NCBI RefSeq assembly: GCF_051912485.1
Contig: NZ_CP196822.1
Location: 806,001-870,000 of the forward strand
Reading direction: 5' to 3'
Length of the DNA stretch: 64,000 nucleotides
Source of the DNA: Nitrobacter sp051912485
GTDB lineage: Bacteria; Pseudomonadota; Alphaproteobacteria; Rhizobiales; Xanthobacteraceae
The notes below the pieces were generated by a model. That model ran no database searches, was not told the DNA's origin, and was given only the letters and a program-made list of their open reading frames with translations. A program made the translations under genes and the position numbers. Positions 28,662 through 37,546 of this stretch are shown piece after piece (the stretch's first letter is position 1; each line of letters opens with the position of its first letter).

Positions 28662-28976
28662 GCCAGCTCATGATTTAAAATTGCACCGGTCTTCTCATGG
28701 TCGCTTCCAGCTCCAATCGCCTCTGAGTTGACGAGCGGTTGGGACGAGCCCTGCTGAACCCGTCCTCATATTGCCGCCGACAGGCGTCAAGCTGGATGCC
28801 GCGTTGTCGTGGGGGCGAGCGCAGAGTAGGGGCTCCAAGTATTCCACGACAAAATGTACCATCCTAGGCATGACAGCACCAAAAAGTGAGCGGTGCCATT
28901 CCGGATCGGTGTAACTTTACGGGGCACGGATGCGTATCTTTGCTCGAACGCTGCCTTGATCGCCACGGAGACAATC
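28662..28976. other. 315-bp intergenic region, no gene recognised
   Basis: Divergent region between the GT41 gene and msrB. No frame with coding character, no clear hairpin terminator and no consensus promoter stood out, although both flanking promoters must be here. Confidence 0.5.
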
Positions 28977-29489
28977 ATGATCGACCGCCGTATCCTGCTC
29001 ACATCCGCCGCCGGTCTGGCCGCGCTGGCCTCTTTTCGGTGGCTGCCCTTGTCCCCCGCCGGAGCTGCCGAAAAGAAGGTCGAGAAGTTCGAGGTCGAAA
29101 AGACCGATGCCGAATGGCGCGCGCAACTGACGCCTGCCCAGTACAATATCCTGCGCAAGGAAGGCACCGAACCGCCGGGCTCCAGCCCGCTGCTCAAGGA
29201 GCATCGCAAGGGCATCTTCGCCTGCGCCGGCTGCGACCTCCCGCTCTATTCGTCCGAGACCAAATTCGAAAGCGGCACCGGTTGGCCGAGTTTCTGGAAG
29301 CCGCTCGACAACGCGGTCGGCGAAACCAGGGATACGACCTTTGGCATCGCCCGCACCGAGATTCACTGCCGTCGCTGTGGTGGCCATCTCGGTCATGTCT
29401 TCGACGACGGACCGAAGCCGACGGGCCTGCGCTACTGCATGGACGGACTGGCGCTTGTCTTCCATCCGGCGACGCCGTCGGCGACGTAG
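28977..29489 (+). CDS. msrB: Exported peptide-methionine (R)-S-oxide reductase
   Basis: 170 residues from ATG 28977 (GGAG upstream). The N-terminus MIDRRILLTSAAGLAALAS has a twin-arginine followed by a hydrophobic stretch and looks like a Tat signal, which would place the enzyme in the periplasm. The MsrB domain is complete: zinc cysteines 83, 86, 131 and 134, GTGWPSFW, and catalytic Cys154 in RYCMDG, where most family members have RYCINS or RYCVNS. Repairs methionine-R-sulfoxide in proteins. No msrA nearby. Confidence 0.92.
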   Translation: MIDRRILLTSAAGLAALASFRWLPLSPAGAAEKKVEKFEVEKTDAEWRAQLTPAQYNILRKEGTEPPGSSPLLKEHRKGIFACAGCDLPLYSSETKFESGTGWPSFWKPLDNAVGETRDTTFGIARTEIHCRRCGGHLGHVFDDGPKPTGLRYCMDGLALVFHPATPSAT

Positions 29490-29533
29490 GATTTTCGCCG
29501 TTTGAGGCGACGACATTGATGCAGGGGGATATG

Positions 29534-29569
29534 GATTCCGGACAGCCGCTACGCGGCTTCCGGAATGAC
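29534..29569. repeat. 36-bp dispersed repeat, copy A
   Basis: Identical in 36 bases to 63960-63995 at the right edge of the window. Contains the inverted pair GATTCCGG / CCGGAAT, so it can fold into a hairpin. Sits between msrB and the flgE promoter. Confidence 0.85.
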
Positions 29570-29643
29570 GGCGGGGCTTTTTCAGCGGCCTTGCAAGTTT
29601 TCCGGGTTGCCGAGTTTTCCTCGCTCGAACCCCTGCAATCTCC

Positions 29644-29658
29644 CGGCAAGAGTTGCCC
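29644..29658. promoter_or_regulatory. Possible FlbD (ftr-like) site upstream of flgE
   Basis: CGGCA-AGAGT-TGCCC, an inverted repeat with one mismatch, same 5-5-5 spacing as the sites near flgI and flgB. It lies about 75 bp upstream of the predicted sigma-54 promoter, the usual distance for an enhancer-binding activator. Identity as a FlbD site is inference. Confidence 0.4.
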
Positions 29659-29731
29659 CGTCAGGCAAGAATGCCCCGGCTCCGAAGCCGGGGTCTTGTC
29701 CTAACTTATTGAAATAACTTATTTTTGCCGT

Positions 29732-29746
29732 TGGCATGGAGCTTGC
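29732..29746 (+). promoter_or_regulatory. Sigma-54 promoter of flgE
   Basis: TGGCATG-GAGC-TTGC, with GG and GC separated by ten bases, very near the TGGCACG-N4-TTGC consensus. Transcription would start near 29758, giving a leader of roughly 64 nt before flgE. Confidence 0.8.
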
Positions 29747-29821
29747 GATGTCGTTCCCGACCGCGGCCGTGGTTTTGGCTGACCTCCGGCTGGCCGCCCG
29801 GATCGAGTTGGAGACGATGTC

Positions 29822-31663
29822 ATGGGTATTTTCGACGCATTGAATACGTCTGTCGGTGGTTTGCAGGCGCAATCCTTTGCGCTGCAAAACATCTCCGGCA
29901 ACATCGCGAATGCCCAGACCACGGGCTACAAGGGCATCGCCACCGCCTTCAGCGATCTGATCCCCGACTCGACCACCCCGAATCGTCAGGTCGCCGGCGG
30001 TGTGACGGCCTATTCGGTCGCAACCATCAGCAGCCAGGGAACGGTGTCGGCCTCGACGGTCGGGACTTATATGGCGATCACCGGCGACGGCTTCTTCAAT
30101 GTCCAGTCGCCGACCGGCACGGTTGACAACCAGCCGGTGTTTTCCGGCGTGACCGACTACACGCGGCGCGGCGATTTTCAGGTCAATGCCAACGGCAACC
30201 TCGTCAACAGCGCCGGCTATTACCTGATGGGTGTGCCGGTCGATCCCAAGACCGGCAATCCGCTCGGCAATGTGCCGCAGGTGCTGCAGTTCCAGAACAA
30301 TTTCATTCCGGCGCAGGCCACCACCACGCTGCAATACGCTGCCAATCTTCCGGCCGTGCCGTCGACGCAATCGAGCTCGACTGCGACCGCCGGCACCATC
30401 ACAGCGGCCGGCGGCTTAAATCCGGGTGATTTCACCAGCGGTTTCAATCCGCTTGTGGTCGGCACGCCGGCACCGCCCTATACCGACGCCACCACCTCCG
30501 GTTCGCCGGCGACCAACCAGCAGACTCCGCCGGTCGCGATCACCAGCGGCACGTTGCTGTCGGGCACAGCGCCGAGCAACTCGCTGCCCACCGGTTTCGC
30601 GGTTGGCGATACCATCACCGTCGACGGCACCATGATCACGTTCACGGACGTCAGCACCGCGGTGCCGCCCGGCGCGCAGGATCCAACCCACGTCCGCATC
30701 GATGACACCGTCGGCGATCTCCTGAGCAAGATCGGCGCGATCACGGGGCAGGCGCCGACGATTGATGCCAGCACCGGAGCGATCACGCTGCATACCGGCA
30801 CGGTGCAAAACCTCTCGGTGACAAGCGCATCCGCTGGCTGGACTGCGATGGGCTTCGGCGCGACCACCAACACGGCGCGCGGCGGCGGCGGCACGGCCGG
30901 CGCCGGCGTGGTGATCGCCAACGACCAGACCATGTTCCAGCAGGAATCGATCAGCGGTGGCGCGGTCACGGTCTATGATGCGACCGGCACCGCAGTGAAC
31001 CTGCAATTGCGCTGGGCCAAGACCGACAGCGCTTCGCTCGGCGCCGGTCATTCCGATACCTGGAACCTATTCTACCAGGCCAATCCAAACGCCACCAACA
31101 CGCAGCCGGCGTGGATCAACGTCGGCACCAATTTCACCTTCGGCACCAACGGCCAGCTTTCGAGCCCGGTCGGGTCGTCCATCACCATTCCGGGCGTCAC
31201 CGTCGGCACACAGTCGCTGGGCAACCTCACGCTGAATCTCGGTTCAGGCGGACTGACCCAGTATGCCAGCAGCGGCGGCAACGCCACCGTCAACGCGATC
31301 AACCAGAACGGCTACGCTGCAGGCCAGCTGCAGTCGGTCGCCGTTAACAACGACGGCATCGTGGTCGGCACCTTCTCGAACGGGCAGAACCTTTCCCTCG
31401 CGCAGGTGTCGCTGTCGCACTTCAACGGCACCAACTACCTCAAGGCGCTCGACGGCGGCGCCTATGCGGTGACCGACGAGTCGGGACCTGCGATCGCGGG
31501 CGCGTCCGGACACATCAGCGGCTCGTCGCTCGAAGGCTCCAACACCGATATCGCCGACGAGTTCACCAAGCTGATCGTGACCCAGCAGGCTTACTCGGCG
31601 AACACCAAGGTCATCACCACCGCAAATAGCATGGTTCAGGATCTGCTGAACGTGCTGCGATAG
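29822..31663 (+). CDS. flgE: Flagellar hook protein FlgE
   Basis: 613 residues, longer than the roughly 400 of enteric FlgE. N-terminal rod/hook motif GIFDALNTSVGGLQAQSFALQ with ANAQTTGYKG and C-terminal SLEGSNTDIADEFTKLIVTQ plus TANSMVQDLLNVLR form the coiled-coil D0 ends. The extra length is a surface insert at about residues 240-345 that resembles the flagellin hook IN motif and is also found in flagellin 1 below. Builds the flexible hook outside the cell. Preceded by a strong sigma-54 promoter; ends at a palindromic repeat. Confidence 0.93.
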   Translation: MGIFDALNTSVGGLQAQSFALQNISGNIANAQTTGYKGIATAFSDLIPDSTTPNRQVAGGVTAYSVATISSQGTVSASTVGTYMAITGDGFFNVQSPTGTVDNQPVFSGVTDYTRRGDFQVNANGNLVNSAGYYLMGVPVDPKTGNPLGNVPQVLQFQNNFIPAQATTTLQYAANLPAVPSTQSSSTATAGTITAAGGLNPGDFTSGFNPLVVGTPAPPYTDATTSGSPATNQQTPPVAITSGTLLSGTAPSNSLPTGFAVGDTITVDGTMITFTDVSTAVPPGAQDPTHVRIDDTVGDLLSKIGAITGQAPTIDASTGAITLHTGTVQNLSVTSASAGWTAMGFGATTNTARGGGGTAGAGVVIANDQTMFQQESISGGAVTVYDATGTAVNLQLRWAKTDSASLGAGHSDTWNLFYQANPNATNTQPAWINVGTNFTFGTNGQLSSPVGSSITIPGVTVGTQSLGNLTLNLGSGGLTQYASSGGNATVNAINQNGYAAGQLQSVAVNNDGIVVGTFSNGQNLSLAQVSLSHFNGTNYLKALDGGAYAVTDESGPAIAGASGHISGSSLEGSNTDIADEFTKLIVTQQAYSANTKVITTANSMVQDLLNVLR

Positions 31664-31711
31664 AGCATGATCCCGAAAAGTGGAAACCGGTTTTCGGATG
31701 AGATCATGCTC
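31664..31711. repeat. Palindromic intergenic repeat after flgE
   Basis: Outer arms AGCATGATC (31664-31672) and GATCATGCT (31702-31710), inner arms CCGAAAA and TTTTCGG. It begins directly after the flgE stop codon. Such elements are widespread in this bacterial family; it could also act as an mRNA-end hairpin. Confidence 0.75.
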
Positions 31712-31803
31712 AATCAAAAGAATAAAGCAGAGTTTGATTCAACGCAGTTGAATCGGACTCGGCTCGCGGCGCGGATTGATCTGATTTCGAGGCGGGCAAT
31801 AAG

Positions 31804-33672
31804 ATGAGTTTGAGTTCGGCCCTCTCTATCGCGATGTCCGGCCTGCGCGCCAACCAGGCGTCGCTGTCGATCGTCTCGGGCAATGTCGCCAACGCGAACA
31901 CGCCCGGTTACGTCTCGCAGACGTCGGTGCAGGCCGAGATCGTCACCGGCGATACCGGCTCGGGCGTCCGCGTCATCGGCGTCAACCGCACGCTCGACAC
32001 TTATGTGCAGTCGCAGTTGCGCACGGAAAATGCCGGCGGCGCCTATGCCGACCAGATCGCGAACGTGCTCGGCCAGTTGCAGAATGTCTACGGTACGCCC
32101 GGCAACGACGGGACGCTGGAAGCGGCCTACAACAATTTCACCTCCGCGCTGCAGGCTTTGTCGGCGAGTTCGGGCAACACGGCGGCGCAATCCTCGGTGC
32201 TGAACGCCGCGCAGGCGCTGGCGCAGCAGCTCAACGCGACGACCAGCGGCATCCAGACGCTGCGCTCCAACGCCGAACAGGATCTCTCGGCGTCGGTCTC
32301 GCCGGCCAACGCGGCGATGTCCCAGATCGCCCAGCTCAATCAGAAGCTGCAGGGCATGAGTGCCCAGGACCCGGCCGCGGCGACGCTGATGGACCAGCGC
32401 GATAGCGCGGTCGATCAGCTGTCGAAGCTGATGGACATCCGCGCGGTGACCGACGGCTCCAATCAGACGTCGGTGTTCACGACGTCGGGTATCCAACTCG
32501 TCGGAGGCGTGCAGGCGTCCAAGCTGTCGTTCAACGCGCAGTCCTCGCTCACTGCGAGTTCGCAGTGGAACGCCGATCCAAGCAAGTCGAGCGTCGGCAC
32601 CATCATGTGCCAGCTTCCGAACGGCGCCAAGATCGACATGATCGCCTCGCAAGGCATCAACTCCGGCCAGATCGCCGCCGACGTCCAGTTGCGCGACAAG
32701 ACGCTGGTGCAGGCTCAGAACCAGGTCGATCAGATGGCGGCGACGCTCGCCAGCGCGCTGTCCGATGTCACGACCAGCGGCACGCCGGTCGCCGGACCTC
32801 CGTCGGGCTTCGACACTGATCTGTCCAGCGTGCTGCCGGGCAATTCGTTCAACGTCACCTACACCGACTCGAGCAACGTCTCGCACACCGTCACGGTGGT
32901 CCGCGTTGACGATCCGACCGCTCTGCCGATTCCGAACACCGCCTCGAATCCGAATGACAAGGTGATCGGCGTCAATTTTTCCGGCGGGCTCGCCTCGATC
33001 GTGTCGCAACTGAACAGCCAGATCGGCGGGTCAGCGCATCTGACGTTCTCCGCATCGGGATCGATGCTGCGCACCGTCGACGATGGCTCTGGCGCATCGA
33101 CCGTGATGACGGCCTCGACCACGTCGACGGTGCAGTCGCTTGCTTCAGGCAATCCGCAGTTGCCGTTCTTCACGGATCGTGCCTCGCTTTACACAGGCGC
33201 GATCACAAGCACCGCCTCGCAGATCACGGGACTGGCGGGACGAATCCAGGTCAACGCCGCGCTGCTCGCCGATCCATCGAAACTCACAGTCTACAATACG
33301 TCGCCCGTAACGCCTGCTGGCGACACCACGCGGTCCGATTTCCTCTACGATCAGTTGACGTCGGCGACCTACACCTACTCGCCGAATACCGGGCTTGGCG
33401 CAGCGACCTCGCCGTTCAAGGGCTCGCTGCCGTCGTTCCTGCAGCAATTCGTCAGCGTGCAGAGCAGCGCCGCGACGACGGCAAAGCAAGTGGCGCAGGG
33501 TCAGGACGTGGTCGTCAATACGCTGCAGGAGAAATTCAACACCAAGGCAGGTGTGAATATCGACACCGAAATGACCAATCTGATCGCGCTGCAGAACTCA
33601 TACGCAGCGAACGCGCATGTAATGTCGGTGGTGCAGAGCATGATGCAGACGTTGCTGCAGGCGCAACTGTAA
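31804..33672 (+). CDS. flgK: Flagellar hook-associated protein 1, FlgK
   Basis: 622 residues. N-terminal SLSSALSIAMSGLRANQASLSIVSGNVANANTPGY is written here only in part as the conserved ALSIAMSGLRANQASL and NVANANTPGYV motifs; the C-terminus has GVNIDTEMTNLIALQNSY and VVQSMMQTLLQAQL. Forms the first junction ring between hook and filament. The middle 300 residues are Thr/Ser/Asn-rich surface domains. Followed by flgL after 21 bases, so the two are probably one operon. Confidence 0.93.
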   Translation: MSLSSALSIAMSGLRANQASLSIVSGNVANANTPGYVSQTSVQAEIVTGDTGSGVRVIGVNRTLDTYVQSQLRTENAGGAYADQIANVLGQLQNVYGTPGNDGTLEAAYNNFTSALQALSASSGNTAAQSSVLNAAQALAQQLNATTSGIQTLRSNAEQDLSASVSPANAAMSQIAQLNQKLQGMSAQDPAAATLMDQRDSAVDQLSKLMDIRAVTDGSNQTSVFTTSGIQLVGGVQASKLSFNAQSSLTASSQWNADPSKSSVGTIMCQLPNGAKIDMIASQGINSGQIAADVQLRDKTLVQAQNQVDQMAATLASALSDVTTSGTPVAGPPSGFDTDLSSVLPGNSFNVTYTDSSNVSHTVTVVRVDDPTALPIPNTASNPNDKVIGVNFSGGLASIVSQLNSQIGGSAHLTFSASGSMLRTVDDGSGASTVMTASTTSTVQSLASGNPQLPFFTDRASLYTGAITSTASQITGLAGRIQVNAALLADPSKLTVYNTSPVTPAGDTTRSDFLYDQLTSATYTYSPNTGLGAATSPFKGSLPSFLQQFVSVQSSAATTAKQVAQGQDVVVNTLQEKFNTKAGVNIDTEMTNLIALQNSYAANAHVMSVVQSMMQTLLQAQL

Positions 33673-33693
33673 GACGAGTATAAGGCGGTTCGT

Positions 33694-35457
33694 ATGGCGA
33701 TCAACGGCATCAGCTTCGGCAACACCATCCTCGGCGGCTCGATCCAGAGCCTCAAGGCGCAGATGGCCGATCTGCAGAACCAGCTTACCAGCGGTAAGAA
33801 GTCGACGACCTATTCGGGCATGGGCGCGAACGAAGGTTTTGCCATCGCGGCGCGCGCGCAACTGTCGAACATCGCCGCGTACACCGATACCATGACGAAG
33901 ATCAACACCAACATCCAGGTCGGCAACACGGCGTTGCAGGCCTTGGCCGACATCGGTACGCAGTTGCAAACCGCCGCCAACAGCGGATCGCAGGCGTTGA
34001 ACAGCGCGGGACAGACTGCAGGCCAGCAGACCGCAGTGGCCGAATTCTCATCGGTGGTCGGCATCCTCAATACTCAGTCTGGCGACCGCTACGTCTTTTC
34101 CGGCAGCGCGATCTACACCCAGCCGGTGGCGTCGTCCGACCTGATCCTGAACGGCAACGGAGCAGGGCAGGCCGGGCTGAAGCAGGTCATCTCCGAACGC
34201 AACCAGGCCGATCTTGGCACGAGCGGGCTCGGTCGCGTTGTGGTTTCCTCGCCGACCGCGACATCGGTGTCGGTTGCGGAAGATGCGTCGCCCTCGATCT
34301 ATGGCATGAAGCTCAGCAAGGTCACCTCGTCGCTGACGGGCGCGACCGTCACCAACACGCCTGCGACGGTCAACCTCGCGACCAATCCGGCGGACGGTGA
34401 CGCCTTCAATTTCACCTTCCTGCAGTCCGACGGCACCAGCACGACCGTGCAATTGACGGCGACGACCACGGTGCCGGCGCCAGCGGGATCGTTCGAGATC
34501 GGCGCGTCCGCTGCGGTGACCGCCACCAACCTGAACGCGGCGCTGACGGCCGCCGAGGCCACCACGTCACCCTATGGCGCGCAACTGACCGGTGTCAGCT
34601 CGAGCGCGGCAGGCGTGACGGTCACGCCGGCGCAAGCCTCGATCGACCTTGGCGCGACCAACCCGGCCGACGGCGACACCGTGAGTTTCACTTTCAACCT
34701 GCCGGACGGCACCAGCGAAACCGTGCAACTGACGGCATCCAGCGAGGTGCCGACCCCTGCCGGCAGTTTTGCGATCGGCGCGACGCCGGCAGCAACCGCT
34801 ACCAATCTCAACGCTGCACTGACGAGCTCGATCGGAACGCTGGCCAAGACGTCGCTGGTCGCGGCCTCCGCCATCCGGGCAACGCATGATTTCTTCGATT
34901 CACCGCCGCAGCGCGTCGACGTCACCCCGCCAGCAACGCTGGCGACCGCCACAGCCGCAGTGAACGGCACGGCGGCAAACACCGTGCAGTGGTATACCGG
35001 CGATGCAGGCACCGGTTCAGCGCGTGCAACCTCGACCGTGCGGGTGGATCCGTCGGTGACGGTGCAATACGGCATGCGCGCCAACGAGGACGCCATCCGT
35101 TCGCTGATGGAGTCGGTTGCGCTTCTCGCGGCGGTGACGACGTCGCCCACCGATCCGAATGCCGCCGGTCAGATTTCGGCACTCAATTCGCGCGTCGCGC
35201 AGAACCTGACAGCTACTCCCGGCAAGCAGAACATCCAGGACATCCAGGTCGATCTCGCCAACGCGCAGACGGTGATGAAGGACGCCACCGCGCGGCAGAA
35301 ACTGACGCAGGCCACGATGCAGAATATGGTCGATCAGGCTGAGAACGTCTCCACCGACGAGGTCGCGAGCCAGTTGCTGGCGTTGCAGACCGATCTGCAG
35401 GCCTCGTACCAGACCACCGCGATGCTCTCGCAGCTCAGCCTCGTCAAATTCCTCTGA
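33694..35457 (+). CDS. flgL: Flagellar hook-associated protein 3, FlgL (flagellin-like)
   Basis: 587 residues, against about 300 in enterics. The N-terminal segment IQSLKAQMADLQNQLTSGKK and the C-terminal TQATMQNMVDQAENVSTDEV with ALQTDLQASYQTTAMLSQLS are FlgL/flagellin D0-D1 helices. The excess is two tandem copies of a roughly 70-residue beta-rich unit (about 223-290 and 315-382) sharing NPADGD..F.F and A.ATNLNAALT, 92 residues apart. Second junction protein at the base of the filament. Confidence 0.9.
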   Translation: MAINGISFGNTILGGSIQSLKAQMADLQNQLTSGKKSTTYSGMGANEGFAIAARAQLSNIAAYTDTMTKINTNIQVGNTALQALADIGTQLQTAANSGSQALNSAGQTAGQQTAVAEFSSVVGILNTQSGDRYVFSGSAIYTQPVASSDLILNGNGAGQAGLKQVISERNQADLGTSGLGRVVVSSPTATSVSVAEDASPSIYGMKLSKVTSSLTGATVTNTPATVNLATNPADGDAFNFTFLQSDGTSTTVQLTATTTVPAPAGSFEIGASAAVTATNLNAALTAAEATTSPYGAQLTGVSSSAAGVTVTPAQASIDLGATNPADGDTVSFTFNLPDGTSETVQLTASSEVPTPAGSFAIGATPAATATNLNAALTSSIGTLAKTSLVAASAIRATHDFFDSPPQRVDVTPPATLATATAAVNGTAANTVQWYTGDAGTGSARATSTVRVDPSVTVQYGMRANEDAIRSLMESVALLAAVTTSPTDPNAAGQISALNSRVAQNLTATPGKQNIQDIQVDLANAQTVMKDATARQKLTQATMQNMVDQAENVSTDEVASQLLALQTDLQASYQTTAMLSQLSLVKFL

Positions 35458-35465
35458 CGACGTTA

Positions 35466-35577
35466 GATCACGACGATTTCGAAATCGATCGATCCGAAAT
35501 CATGAACATGATCGACTCCAATATTTTGGAGCGGGATGCGGGCGGAAAACCGCTGCACACTTTTCCTCCTCCCGCTC
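35466..35577. repeat. Palindromic intergenic repeat after flgL
   Basis: Includes a hairpin with arms AGCGGGA (35530-35536) and TCCCGCT (35570-35576) and a left part with overlapping palindromes around CGAAATCGATCGATC and ATCATGAACATGAT. The following sequence to 35801 holds no recognised gene. Confidence 0.65.
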
Positions 35578-35801
35578 TGTGGCGCTAGCCCCCGAGCGGC
35601 GAGGCGGCCGTCGCGAATAGCCGTTCCAAAGCCGGTTGCGTTTCGCTAATCATTCCCGCCTGCGAATGGGGTGGGAATTCGGCCGCGCTGCCGTGCTTGC
35701 CTCTTGGGGTGGAGTAGGGCAGGAACACCGCCAACACATCATCAGCCGGCCGGGAATGCGGACGCCAGCGACGCGCTGCGCGCGGCGAGGAAGAACGTTT
35801 C

Positions 35802-35921
35802 ATGCTCAGCTTCGATATTGAATGCGCGCTCCGTCGTCGCGCTGCGCCGCGGGTGGGTTTCGATGCGTTCGAAGCCGTGCTGCGGTCGCGTGCGTGCAGC
35901 AGCCAGGAGTGCGCAGCATGA
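35802..35921 (+). CDS. Possible 39-residue upstream ORF overlapping the decarboxylase start
   Basis: ATG 35802 opens a 39-codon frame, Arg- and Cys-rich, beginning MLSFDIECALRRRAAPRVGF. An AGGA site lies nine bases upstream. Its TGA overlaps the ATG of the next gene as ATGA, the classical coupling arrangement. No similarity is recognised; it could be a leader peptide or chance. Confidence 0.3.
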   Translation: MLSFDIECALRRRAAPRVGFDAFEAVLRSRACSSQECAA

Positions 35922-37399
35922 CGAAGGCGCCGCCCGACGCTGGCGAGACACTCGATCCGGATGACTGGGACGCGCTGCGCGCGCAGGGGCACCGGATGCT
36001 CGACGATATGTTCGATTACATCGCCGATGTTCGCGCGCGCCCGGTGTGGAGGCCTATCCCTGCGGAAACGCGCGCGCGTTTCCGTGACGGGCTGCCGCGG
36101 GCGAGCGCCGATCTCGACGATATCTATCGGGAGTTTGCCGACCACATCGCGCCGTATACAGCCGGCAACGTCCATCCCGGCTTCATGGGATGGGTGAACG
36201 GGGGCGGCACCGCCATCGGGATGCTGGCCGAGATGCTGGCGGCCGGGCTGAACGCCAATCTCGGCGGCCGCGATCACGTTCCGATCGAGGTCGAGCGCCA
36301 GATCGTTCTGTGGGTGCGGCAGATGTTCGGTTTTCCCGATACGGCGAGCGGCATCTTCGTCACGGGAACATCGATGGCGAACCTGATGGGGGTGCTGGTG
36401 GCGCGTTCGGCGCGGCTCGGTCCGTCCGTGCGCCAGCGGGGTCTGTCGGATCGCGGCGCCGGTCTCACCGCCTATACGTCGGTGGCGACGCACGGTTGCG
36501 TCGCGCAGGCCATGGACCTCGCAGGCTTCGGTACCGACGCGCTGCGGCGGATTCCGGTCGATCGCTGCCATCGCATCGATGTCGATGCATTGCGTGCGCA
36601 GGTCGCGGCCGATCGCGCCGCGGGTCTTACGCCATTTCTGGTGATCGGGTCGGCCGGGACCGTCGACATCGGGGCGGTCGACGATCTGGCGGCGTTGCAT
36701 GCGCTGTGCCGCGACGAGAATCTGTGGCTGCATGTCGACGGTGCGTACGGCGCGCTCGGTATCCTGTCGCCGGAGATCGCGCCGCGTCTCGCCGGCATCG
36801 AGAGCGCCGACTCCATTGCTTTCGATTTCCATAAATGGGGACAGGTGCCCTATGACGCGGGCTTCCTCCTCGTCCGCGACGGTGAGCAGCACCGCCGGAC
36901 GTTTGCGGCGCCGGTGGCGTATCTGCGGCGGGAAACGCGCGGGCTCGCGGCGGGTTCGCCGTGGCCGTGCGACTACGGGCCGGACATGTCGCGCGGCTTC
37001 CGGGCGCTGAAGACATGGTTCACGTTCAAAGCTTATGGCACCGAAAAGCTCGGTGCGATGATCGCCCGGACCTGCGCGCTCGCGCGCTATCTGGAAGCGA
37101 AGGTCGTCGCCGAGCCGAAGCTCGAACTGCTGGCGCCGGTGCAACTCAACATCGTGTGCTTCCGCTACCGGGCCGACGACGCCGACAAGGTCAATGCGAG
37201 GATCGTCGCATCGCTGCACGAGTCGGGTATCGCAGCGCCGTCCACCACAACGCTCGATGGCCGGCTCGCGATCCGCGCGGCGATCGTCAACCATCGCACC
37301 GATATGCGGGACATCGACGCGCTGGTGGCAGCGGTGCTGGAATTCGGCGCGCGCGAAACCGACTCCCTCTCCCCGCGCGCGGGGAGAGGGGCGGGGTGA
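35918..37399 (+). CDS. PLP-dependent aromatic-L-amino-acid decarboxylase family protein
   Basis: 493 residues from ATG 35918 (AGGAG upstream). Group II decarboxylase: VHPGFMGWVNGGGT, FVTGTSMANLMG, LWLHVDGAYGALG and DFHKWGQVPYDAG with the PLP-binding Lys. Could act on tyrosine, tryptophan, DOPA or a non-aromatic acid; the substrate cannot be read. It is foreign to the surrounding flagellar genes. The last ten or so residues (SLSPRAGRGAG) are encoded by an intergenic palindromic repeat, so the original C-terminus may have been replaced. Confidence 0.87.
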   Translation: MTKAPPDAGETLDPDDWDALRAQGHRMLDDMFDYIADVRARPVWRPIPAETRARFRDGLPRASADLDDIYREFADHIAPYTAGNVHPGFMGWVNGGGTAIGMLAEMLAAGLNANLGGRDHVPIEVERQIVLWVRQMFGFPDTASGIFVTGTSMANLMGVLVARSARLGPSVRQRGLSDRGAGLTAYTSVATHGCVAQAMDLAGFGTDALRRIPVDRCHRIDVDALRAQVAADRAAGLTPFLVIGSAGTVDIGAVDDLAALHALCRDENLWLHVDGAYGALGILSPEIAPRLAGIESADSIAFDFHKWGQVPYDAGFLLVRDGEQHRRTFAAPVAYLRRETRGLAAGSPWPCDYGPDMSRGFRALKTWFTFKAYGTEKLGAMIARTCALARYLEAKVVAEPKLELLAPVQLNIVCFRYRADDADKVNARIVASLHESGIAAPSTTTLDGRLAIRAAIVNHRTDMRDIDALVAAVLEFGARETDSLSPRAGRGAG

Positions 37400-37475
37400 G
37401 GGGCCAGGATGGCGCGATGCCCCTCACCCGTCATGCTTCGCATGTCGACCTCTCCCCGCAAGCGGAGAGAGGTGA
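37365..37475. repeat. Compound palindromic repeat overlapping the decarboxylase 3' end
   Basis: A perfect 26-bp palindrome at 37365-37390 (arms CCCTCTCCCCGCG / CGCGGGGAGAGGG), a second pair GGGTGAGGGGC (37394-37404) / GCCCCTCACCC (37429-37439), and a third near 37448-37472. A related but rearranged block is at 43476-43603. Confidence 0.8.
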
Positions 37476-37546
37476 AGAATCGCTCGTTGTAGTTCAGTGC
37501 GATCTCGAAACGCTCTGAGACGATCCGCGCTCGTGCGCGTGCCGGT

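Noticed and set aside
35585..37294. 569-codon open frame on the minus strand
   Set aside because: It is fully antisense to the well-supported PLP decarboxylase; product is His/Arg-rich with no family features, typical of a GC-rich shadow frame.
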